In this document: one piece after another, positions 55,907 to 64,000 of the stretch
Layout: the number at the start of each line of letters is the position of its first letter
How positions within the stretch are numbered: position 1 is the stretch's first letter
Source of the DNA: Petrosia ficiformis
Taxonomy: Eukaryota; Porifera; Demospongiae; Haplosclerida; Petrosiidae
Assembly (NCBI GenBank): GCA_947044365.1
Contig: OX345649.1
Span: 2,927,930-2,991,929, forward strand
Direction of reading: 5' to 3'
Length of the DNA stretch: 64,000 nucleotides
The notes under the pieces: generated by a model
Databases searched by the model: none
What the model was told of the DNA's origin: nothing
What the model saw: only the letters and a program-made list of their open reading frames with translations
Made by a program: the position numbers and the translations under genes

Positions 55907-58900
55907 GTACATTTTGTGCATGTATATGTTTTTGTAATATACATGTATCTTCTACATAGTTATAGTAGGCCTGTGTGATAATGAGATGTAGATAAGTGGT
56001 ATTATCTCATAGATTGTAGTATATTCATAATGAATCAATAACACAATCAACATGTAAGAAAAATAATGTGATAAGTATGACGATAAACAAGATAGATAGA
56101 GAAAAAAGTATCCCTATGACTGCTTTGTGGTGTTCAGCATTCAGAAATCATGGCTGACTTTATCATGCCTGAAACACATCAGCCTATTATAGTTATTATT
56201 TTGATTATCTACTCTGTTTACCTTTTAAAGGACCATGCAGGTAGAATAGCTAGCTATTAGTTCCAGTTTCTACGTAAGCTACACAGTTTCTTTCTGCTGG
56301 TCTGTAGAGCTTGAGCACGCACTCGTTCTTTTACGCACCACGCCCATTAATTGACCGAGCCCCCAGAATGACGTAACTTCCTTAACTAGGTATACAACGC
56401 ATAGTCGTGCAAGTGACACAAACATATAAATATATATACATTAAACCCCGTGGAAAGCAATTATAGGGATGGCCCTATGGGCCATAATAATAAGTACTGT
56501 AAATGTTAAAATAAGTTTAATCTAGTCAAGGTTTATGGAAGAGCAAACTGTTGACATTTTCTGGAACCACTTTTAGCTTTCTCTAAGGGGAGAAGCATAT
56601 GCACTACACACACAATTGAACCAGACTCTTCCATGATGCTTAGGAAGTAACCTGTTGGTTGTGTGATGTGCATGTGCAGTAGTTATTGATAATAAAATTT
56701 TAATTATCTTATTCGCAAAGCAGATACATGTATACTGTACATGTATGTTTCAATTGTTACACAGGTCTATTACATGTACATGTTGCTTGTTGACAGTTGA
56801 AAGATGCTGAATCACTAAGTGATTACTTACATGTACATGTTGCTTGTTGACAGTTGAAAGATGCTGAATCACTAAGTGATTACTTACATGTACATGTTGC
56901 TTGTTGACAGTTGAAAGATGCTGAATCACTAAGTGATTACTTGCATGTACCTGTAGTATACATAATACATGTGTATATACTGTATGTTGTGCTAGAGGGG
57001 AAGGATACCCTGGCATATCCCACCAAATTTTGCCATTTAGGAATACATGAAAGTGCAGCTCCAACCAATTAACACTTATTGTAGTGTTGATTGTACATGC
57101 TGATGTAGCATTCTAAGCTGCTAACAAAATGTGAGTGGCAGAGGTCTAAGCATAGCGCTAAGAATTTTTTAGATTACACATGCTCAGTCATTTATTGATT
57201 AGGGGACCTTAAGATAGAGACACCCAGTCACCCCTTGGGCTATCTTACGCAGCCCCACCCACTGTCTTGCTCTATCATCTTCCCCCCAAAGCAAAAATTC
57301 GGTTTAAAACCCTGGTTTTATGCATGTATTTTACAAGGCATAAGCAAATCCTTTCTTTCCTGCAAAATGTTCAGCCTTTAGACTGTGTAGAATGCAACTT
57401 TAAAGCTTTTCAAACAAAAAAAAATAATCCAAGTATGAAAGTTTAAGTGACCATTTAAAACGTGCATATTTATTGATTGGCTAACCAGCGATTGATGTAG
57501 CAAACTGTTTATAACTGGTGGATAGCAAAGAAACTCATAGCTCCTAATTTAGGGAACTTTGCAAACATGCATATTTAATGAGGTGAATGTTTGTTCATTA
57601 AGGTGGTGCTTAAGTAATTAGCATATTCATGAGCGACAACTTTTGAAACTTTATTTTTCACTTTAAAAAAACTCCACTTACAGAAGTTCTTGGTTAGTCT
57701 TACTGACCTCTAAAGATAGAACTGATCTTGTGTTGATAGCACTCTCCATTTCACAGCAATTCTACCTGTTTCTTTTAGCTAGAGGTAGCTTATTTGATGA
57801 ATCTATGATAGCTACAGATATGAAACCTCATAATGTACCTTAGTCTACACAGCAATGGTCTCTTTTTTACCCTCGCAGCGAAGCATAGGCAGAAGGATAT
57901 GGTGTGTGTCTGTTCGCAAATTTCTGGGAAACTGGGAGACTTCAAATTATATAAGGATCAAAAATAAAAAGATGCTTTTGCTAAAACCTTCGGTTATAAA
58001 GTTATGACAATTTATATCACTCACGATTACTGTTTCCAGACTTGAGAAGACTGCTGGGGACAACTACACACATCTAAACATACATGTAACTACTACTGTA
58101 TCATGACTATCACTAGCAAAGCACTGCACAAATCAAACACAATTGAGGTACATGTAGACCTGGCTACAACCTCGAGCACTAACTCCAAGCATTCTTGCCA
58201 AGAAAGTTACTTTCTAGCTCCACCTACATGTATTTCAACTACCCTAGTACATGAAAGTTCATGTGCCTAGCATGCTAGCAATAGGCGTAGAAGCAATTAA
58301 CAAACACACACAACAAACAAACCAGCAGCCACAATGGCTTATGAAATTCATGATTACATGTACATGATGTACATAATAATTATTAATTATGTACATGTAC
58401 ACATTTGTGGGTACAGGTATATGTACTAGTACTGTGAGGTCCTAATGTCCCATATGTACATGTATATGCTAAGGTTAAGTGATTGATTCCATCTGTCTGT
58501 TTGCCTGTCTTTTCATGTTTAGAAAATGACTGTATAATGCATTTACATTTTACATGTACATGTAGTTTCAACACATTCTAAACACATACATGTACATGTC
58601 TCCAAATTAGTCTTATAGAAGCGGAAGTGAGTGTGCCTTTTTTTTTTCAACCAATCAGCTTGGAATAGACACAAGATCACATGTCTCATGCAAGCTGATT
58701 GGTTGAAAGAACATTTCATATAGGTACATGGTTGTTGCAACATTGATGCAAATGACAGTGTTATTTGTTCTTGCATACCACTTCTGTTCAGCTTCCTGTA
58801 CAAAATAGTGAGTGTGAGCATTTGATCAAAATTATTTTGGGGAAATTAGACCACATGTACATGTACACAGTGGTGTGGAAACAGCCAGTCATACAGGACA

Positions 58901-61865
58901 TTGTCCGATAAATCTAGTGAATGTCCGGTAAATTGAAACTAAACTGTATACAAAGTATATGGGGAGCAGGACAAGAGTGGTGAAAATAGGTCAAAATGTC
59001 TGGTAGTCGGGTCATTGTTTCCACACCCTTTCATGTACACATCAACATGATACTTTTATATTTCATTATCATACATGTACATGTATATATCCTTCAGTGC
59101 TTTCTGCTTTCAATATCATTATTTTATTTAGACACCGAAACGTATTGAACTGTTCACAGAACTACAAATTAGTACAGTAGAGAATCATCTTACTATGTAT
59201 CTGGCATCAACATCTCAGTGTCTTTCAACAGCAACTGAATATTTAAGACTGATTACTTCTCTTTTTAAGATGCCATCTTTTCAATCTCTACATCAGCTGT
59301 GGACTACACTGCTACAAAATAAGGATGTATGTACATGTGTATAATATCATTAATACGTGTATTGTGTGTACTAGGGCTGGGACGAAGGTTGGAAAATAGC
59401 CTTCAAAGCTTCATTAGCAAAAACGAACAAAGCTTTGATCGTTTGCATGTGTTTTTATCAATGTTGCCCTTACCTTGATTGTACTATAGAAAGCCTCCAA
59501 ATGTAGATTATTGCTTTGTACCGATCACCGTTCTTGTTCCTGTCGCTCTTTCTACTCAGATTTAGCATCATTGGACTTAGAAATAAGACAAAAGCAGCCA
59601 GCAACATGGCCTCAACTTCTGGAACGTGCCCATATTATTGACCACATGTTTAGATTGTAGAAGTGCTCATGTGCAAACATTAAAGTAGGCGTGTAACGAA
59701 GCTTCGAAGGGAGAAATTTAGCTTCGATTGAACAAGCAATGAACGAAGGTTCAAACCTTTTTTCCCAACCTAAGTGAGTACATACATGTACATGTATATA
59801 TGCAAATCCCTACCTTAGGTTAAGCTGCTACTGCACTCTACAGTTTCCTATGTAACATATACCAGTACAGTGTTTTTGATTGAATACCATATGCAGGGTT
59901 GTTCTTGTTTGGTGCAAATTTTGTTCCTTTCATGTAAACATTTTGTTTTACAAATTTTACAATTGTGAATATTTATTCGGAGTGAATGACAGCCATAGTG
60001 TGTCTATTAGTTGTATTTAAGTTCTCTGGTATCCTGCCACATGCCAAACTAATTCGCTTTAAATGCCCTAAGTACTACATAATTTACCACATGGTGGGTA
60101 TAGCTATGTAGTCAATAGCAAAAGCTGAAAGTATTTGTAGACAAATACACACCTGTACATTGTACATGTGTATGTTACATGTAGGTTTTACAAAATTTAT
60201 CACAAGCAACTCTTATACAGTACTAACAACTCTACATGAACATAAGCATAGCTTCTTTATGTCTATTATACATGTAGTTATATGTTGAAGTGGTATTTAA
60301 TATTGTTGCTAAGGTACCATCCCAATCTTGTTCCTGTGCTTTTTCAGTTTTGATATCCCTAAATCCTCTTCAAAATCTTTGTTTATTATTCTTGTTAATA
60401 ACTATATTTCCACACCCAATTGATTATACATGTACAATGTAATGTCGTGAACATGTATTTCATCATACATAACCTTTTCCAGGTTTCATCTAAGACAGCC
60501 AATAATGTGCTCAAATACTTTCACCAGTTATTAGTTCTTCATCCACCTTATCAAGATATGATAGTCAGAGATCAATACATGTTATTACTGAAAGCTATTG
60601 GGTGTGATGAACTAATTTCATTACTATGGTGAGAGACAGTTACTTATTATTGTATTAAAATAAATTTGTATCTTTCTTATGAACAAACCAGAAGTTGCTT
60701 GTATTTTTGCACTTCCGTCTCATTAACAGATTTATAAATCACACCCATTAAATTCAATTGCTGTTTGAACAAGGATCACTATGCTGTAGTGAATATGTGT
60801 TAATTGAGTTAATTAATTAACCCTTTAGGCCCATAATTAAAAAAAAATGAGCTTTTAATAACTACATGTACTATATATAACTCTTGTTTTATTGAAAGAA
60901 TCAGAAACCAGAAGGTACGTGTAGATGTAATATCTGAACTTCTGAAGTCAATAGCCATTTATCAGAATACCGGTAACATTCAATCAGTGTATCACTGATT
61001 TTAATCAGCACAGACTTTTTACTCAGTTAAAGACTGTGCTGATTAATATCATTGATATGAAAATCATACTTTTGTTTGCCAAAGGAAACAGCAAGGTAAG
61101 TGTTTGCAAGTGCATAGTCAATGGCAACATGCACACTTACAATGTAGTGTATTTTTTACTTTCATTGCTTATAATTTTGAATTTGCACTAATCCCTTAAA
61201 ACAAAATCAGTAAACTTTCTTGTGTAAAAAATAAAGAAATATCCAAATACTTCAACAGAGAATGCTAGGTGTGGGTGGTGTCATTATGCACTTATGATGT
61301 AAAGAGTCAATATTCATTACAATGCTTCATGTATGCCTACTACATGTACATGTATACTCAATTATGATAGATTCCCTTACTGGTAATTACATGTATTGTG
61401 CTGCATATACAATGTATTATGCATGAGGTAACTATCTCAAAGCCAAACTTTTAATATGGCAACTACATGTACATGTAATATATGGCCAACTAAAATTACA
61501 TTTGGCCAGAAACATTGACCATTCAATAATTGAATGTCTGCCCAAATGTAATTATTGAATGTCTGCTCAAATGTAATTTTAGTTGGCCATATATGTAGTT
61601 GACATATTAAAAGTTTGGCTTAGAGATCTCGATAAAATATATGTACATGTACATGTACAATTGTTATTTTGTGTTCTCTTTTATATTATTTGTGCAGGTC
61701 AGAAGAAGAATGGAAATTTGATATGCTAGAATTTATAATGGGAATACTCTTAATAGATTATTGGCATCTTTCTCAGAATAGGTACATGTTGTGTACTAAA
61801 TACATGTACAATGACTTTCGTGTGATAATCATGGTTGATTGTATGTTGATAAATTTTGATACTCA

Positions 61866-61903
<38 letters not shown>

Positions 61904-62038
61904 AGTTCTTCAACCTCTCCTCTCTTCCATTCTCTATTTTGGAGGCCTAAAGATTCACATCATATTAATCAATTGATGAGGAAAATAGTGAAATATTCAA
62001 CAGAGTTATTCTCACCATCCGATTCTACTAATATAATG
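54857..62038 (+). CDS. Acidic Ser-rich nuclear-type protein with helical C-terminal domain, weakly SLF2/FAM178-like (gene level, 3' incomplete)
   Basis: Five exons in consistent phase (0, 0, 2, 2, 0) give about 540 residues in window. The N-terminus SPPITKYFQRFLKP resembles a PIP box (PCNA binding) but has Ser for Gln. Residues about 30-330 are low-complexity, rich in Ser, Pro and Asp (SSPESDDEDLL, GDSSGSDDTDLPP), with basic patches (KSLKKRRN). From PPYMQDLVMLIHRRGGLS onward it becomes a compact all-helical domain. This layout fits SLF2, which links SMC5/6 to RAD18 at DNA damage, but I judge the match from memory and general pattern only. An alternative is an unrelated nuclear scaffold. The last exon seen is followed by a 66-bp duplication and a hAT element. 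Confidence 0.55.
56108..56472. mobile_element. CCCTATGATTGCTTT-end MITE, about 365 bp
   Basis: Left GTATCCCTATGACTGCTTTG, right GGAAAGCAATTATAGGGAT. Interior matches the 44691 copy in reverse orientation (GAGCTTGAGCACGCACTCGT, ATTAATTGACCGAGCCCC). Confidence 0.68.
56771..56941. repeat. 57-bp tandem repeat, 3 copies
   Basis: TACATGTACATGTTGCTTGT starts at 56771, 56828 and 56885; copies look identical apart from the trailing edge. Confidence 0.92.
56942..58867. other. Intron of SLF2-like gene, middle part
   Basis: Many TACATGTACATG words. An inverted CAACCAATCAGCTT / AAGCTGATTGGTTG pair sits at about 58650-58705. A stretch near 57900-58030 shares words with about 49740-49940. No exon seen. 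Confidence 0.45.
58868..59031. mobile_element. hAT-like MITE with 8-bp target duplication
   Basis: CAGTGGTGTGGAAAC left end, GTTTCCACACC right end, flanked by CATGTACA at 58860-58867 and 59032-59039. CATGTACA is common here, which weakens the duplication slightly. 164 bp. Confidence 0.7.
59132..59326 (+). CDS. Exon encoding start of helical domain
   Basis: TTTAG acceptor: TPKRIELFTELQISTVENHL, CLSTATEYLRLITSLFKM, LHQLWTTLLQNKD, donor GTATGT. 65 codons, phase 0-0. Confidence 0.8.
59372..59772. mobile_element. Probable hAT-type MITE, 401 bp
   Basis: TAGGGCTGGGACGAAGGTTG against CGAAGGTT...CCCAACCTA. Flanks TGTGTGTAC and AGTGAGTAC match at seven of nine positions, consistent with an old target duplication. 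Confidence 0.5.
60483..60628 (+). CDS. Helical-domain exon
   Basis: TTCCAG acceptor: VSSKTANNVLKYFHQLLVLH, YMLLLKAIGCDELISLL, donor GTGAGA. Phase 0 in, 2 out. Confidence 0.8.
61001..61046. repeat. Short perfect-stem inverted repeat
   Basis: TTAATCAGCACAGACT and AGACTGTGCTGATTAA, about 14-bp loop. Could be a MITE centre or chance. Confidence 0.5.
61434..61627. mobile_element. Palindromic MITE, about 194 bp
   Basis: Arms ATCTCAAAGCCAAACTTTTA / TAAAAGTTTGGCTTAGAGAT and GGCCAACTAAAATTACATTT / AAATGTAATTTTAGTTGGCC. Ends 71 bp before the 61698 exon. Confidence 0.75.
61698..61781 (+). CDS. Helical-domain exon, short
   Basis: TGTGCAG acceptor: WSEEEWKFDMLEFIMGILL, IDYWHLSQN, donor GTACAT. 84 bp, phase 2-2. 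Confidence 0.78.
61871..61902. repeat. (CT)n tract serving as splice polypyrimidine
   Basis: About 16 CT units directly before the TAAG acceptor of the 61906 exon. Confidence 0.9.
61906..62038 (+). CDS. Last exon seen of SLF2-like gene
   Basis: Acceptor is a (CT)n run ending TAAG: SSTSPLFHSLFWRPKD, HHINQLMRKIVKYSTELFS, donor ATG|GTGAGG. Phase 2 in, 0 out. No later exon was found before the window ends. Confidence 0.72.
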
Positions 62039-62126
62039 GTGAGGCTATAGTAATAATTTTATTCAACAGAGTTATTCTCACCATCCGATTCTACTAATAT
62101 AATGGTGAGGCTATAGTAATAATTTT
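61995..62126 (+). repeat. 66-bp tandem duplication over an exon-intron border
   Basis: ATTCAACAGAGTTATTCTCA starts at 61995 and 62061. Each copy holds the exon end and the donor ATG|GTGAGG. Reading through the first donor meets TAG five codons later. Confidence 0.92.
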
Positions 62127-62352
62127 CAACAAGCACTTACATGTGTATGTGTACCTTGAACCTCTTCACCAGTCTGGGATTAATGCAGAATTTATTTGTT
62201 GTGGGGGCTATAATGACCATGTTGTCATTACCCTGCCCCTGGTAGGGGCTAAGATTAGATTCGAAATTAATTAGATCAAGAGAATTGACCTACATGTACA
62301 TCAGTGTTCCCCAGAGAAATTTATGGTACATGTAATACATGTAGGTAATACT

Positions 62353-63001
62353 CAGTGATGTGAAAATCCTTAGAATGATTATCAGACAAATGTTCTTTTC
62401 AACACTTTTTTTGTTCGGACATACATTTTTCTTTATGAAAAAGTTAACAAAATAATTTATAACTTAAAATGTAAAGAAATTCATTACAACAAAATTAATG
62501 ACAATATAACTATTAACAACTGCAGTGTTTATAGCTGATGAGAAGATTGTAGAAGCATTATAACTACTTGCTCAACTTTTATTGCTTGACTGTGTTCTGC
62601 AGATACACTATGGTGTATTAGGGCTGATCTTCTATAAGTTATTTACCCAGTTAGCACATTTTTTTCATTTTATGGATGTACAAAACATCTTGTCACCTTC
62701 ATACGCTAAGCATGGAAACTCTGTATTCCAAGCCTCCACAATGTGTTTCTCTACTCTCACAGTCTCTTGTTCTTCGTTATTACTATAAGTATACACGAGT
62801 CTTGGTCTTTTAGTCACTGAGAAAGGAGTTTCAGGGTGCTGGCAAATGGTTGCTGATACATTAATTGAACTTAGTAATTTTCTGTTGTGGGTGTGGTTAC
62901 ATGTTTGTTTAGACAATTTGTCCTATTGGTGGTTGAAAAATTGGACAAATTTATAAAATAACAGGCGATGTCTGTCATGTCTGGTAGTTTCCACATCACT
63001 G
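62353..63001. mobile_element. hAT-type element, 649 bp, exact target duplication
   Basis: Ends CAGTGATGTGAAAA and TTTCCACATCACTG, flanked by identical GTAATACT at 62345-62352 and 63002-63009. No transposase domain inside; internal open frames (62582-62788, 62665-62916) are unrecognised. Likely non-autonomous. Confidence 0.85.
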
Positions 63002-63179
63002 GTAATACTAGAGATGACCAATCACAGCAATCAATGCTATGCTTTAATAAACCTTGGGAATGGGGCCAAACTATACAAAAATGAGGAGAGAAAGAAAGTA
63101 CAACAGGAATTTATCAACATTCAACAACTGTTATGGTTTTAATTATTCTATAATGATTGTTAAATGATACATGTAGTCC

Positions 63180-64000
63180 AGCGTTTCCCGCAAAGCGCGT
63201 TATGCGCGTTGTTCAACGCGCTTTAACTGTCTAGAGGAAACCACACCCACGATTATTTATATTTATATTTATATTCAGCACGTGTTGAGTCTCGTTGTAA
63301 GCGATTTGATCCTCGTTAAAACTTTTAAAGTGTGTTCCCAGAAAGCTTGGCATTTATACTTGCTGAAATGAAAATAGTAAACTGCTGGTAAACTATTCGC
63401 ACGAATTTATAGCTGGTTAGAAATTTGCGAAACTATGCAAGGGCGTGGCTGGTAAGGTGTTAGCTGAACTTAGCTCAAGGAGGTGCTACCACATGGCTAA
63501 ACAATACAATTTGTTTGGAGAAGCAGTAAACCTGCCTACTGCCAAAAGACCAAAAATAGTAGGTCAGGTGGAGACATATAAATCTAGCTGGACTAATAGT
63601 GCTCCATGGCCAAGAGCATGTGCCTTGCTAGTAGTCCCAGTACACACAGCTGACTGTGAAAGAGGATTTAGCGCTTTGGGTAGAATAAAAACTAAGAATC
63701 GTTCTTGTCTTACCAACCAGTACTTGAAATCATTATTACTCATCAGCTTGGAAGGACCACCTATAAACAAATTCGATTTTCAATGCTGTATGAAAGACTA
63801 GGCTGCTGTGCGAAAATGCAGAATATTTACAGGGAACCCTCAATCCTTAACTACATGTACATCTATATCTACTCAGACATAATTAACTGATTATTAATAA
63901 CTTTTTTGCAATTATGATTTACATACAAATCTCATTTGTGGGTGTGGTCGATAATTTAATTAATAGTGTGGGTGTACTGAGTGCTTTAATAAATATCTGC
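63180..64000 (+). mobile_element. Possible hAT element, left end and remnant, right end off window
   Basis: CAGCGTTTCCCGCAAAGCGC at 63180 looks like a hAT terminus followed by a CGCG-rich subterminal region. A transposase C-terminus follows at 63445. No matching right terminus by base 64000. Confidence 0.45.
63445..63801 (+). pseudogene. hAT transposase C-terminal (dimerisation) fragment
   Basis: PRACALLVVPVHTADCERGF then SALGRIKTKNRSCL and LLLISLEGPP: the C-terminal dimerisation region of hAT transposases. No ATG in frame, and the catalytic DDE core and zinc finger are absent, so this is a truncated relic ending at TAG 63799-63801. Similar fragments are sometimes domesticated, but nothing here shows that. 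Confidence 0.8.

Noticed and set aside
62582..62916. Short overlapping frames on both strands
   Set aside because: Entirely inside the 62353-63001 hAT element and lacking any transposase motif.

Overview
This is eukaryotic, animal-type DNA: AT-rich, with intron-split genes whose exons obey GT-AG on both strands, and with many short transposon relics. Extracellular-domain exons in uniform phase 1 and an adhesion-GPCR proteolysis motif point to a metazoan. Compact introns and very dense MITEs suggest an early-branching animal; a demosponge is my best guess, by inference only.

About 0.4-46.1 kb (minus strand) is one very large gene, read right to left. It begins with a signal-peptide exon at 46.07 kb that ends in a (Ser-Gly)5 run. 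It then encodes 45 immunoglobulin-like domains (48 exons, all domain boundaries in phase 1) with one EGF-like domain between Ig44 and Ig45. After a short stretch I cannot splice cleanly (7895-8396) come stalk exons with a hormone-receptor-like Cys module, a GAIN-type region, a canonical GPS motif (two exons) and transmembrane helices 1-4. Helices 5-7 must lie left of base 1. The part in the window is about 5,400 residues. The Ig domains are not a random string. They fall into recognisable classes (D, N, A, V, V') ordered as D-N-A-V' tetrads and D-V dyads. The N class always lacks both core cysteines. Four dyads at 32.6-36.4 kb are nearly identical recent copies.

About 47.9-54.4 kb (minus strand) is a three-exon short-chain dehydrogenase/reductase with an N-terminal membrane anchor, resembling the SDR16C/retinol dehydrogenase group. 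It is head-to-head with a plus-strand gene (54.86 kb onward, five exons seen, continuing to the right or disrupted). That gene encodes an acidic, Ser-rich nuclear-type protein with a helical C-terminal domain and a PIP-box-like N-terminus; a weak SLF2/FAM178-like call. The 447 bp between the two start codons holds two CACGTG E-boxes.

Introns and intergenic DNA are full of mobile elements: hAT-type elements with exact 8-bp target duplications, a TA-flanked Tc1/pogo-like MITE, a dispersed family with CCCTATGATTGCTTT-type ends, several long palindromes, tRNA-like relics, a 36-bp minisatellite and long dinucleotide tracts. At the right edge is a remnant of a hAT transposase (C-terminal dimerisation region). 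I see no CRISPR array, rRNA or bacterial-type feature.
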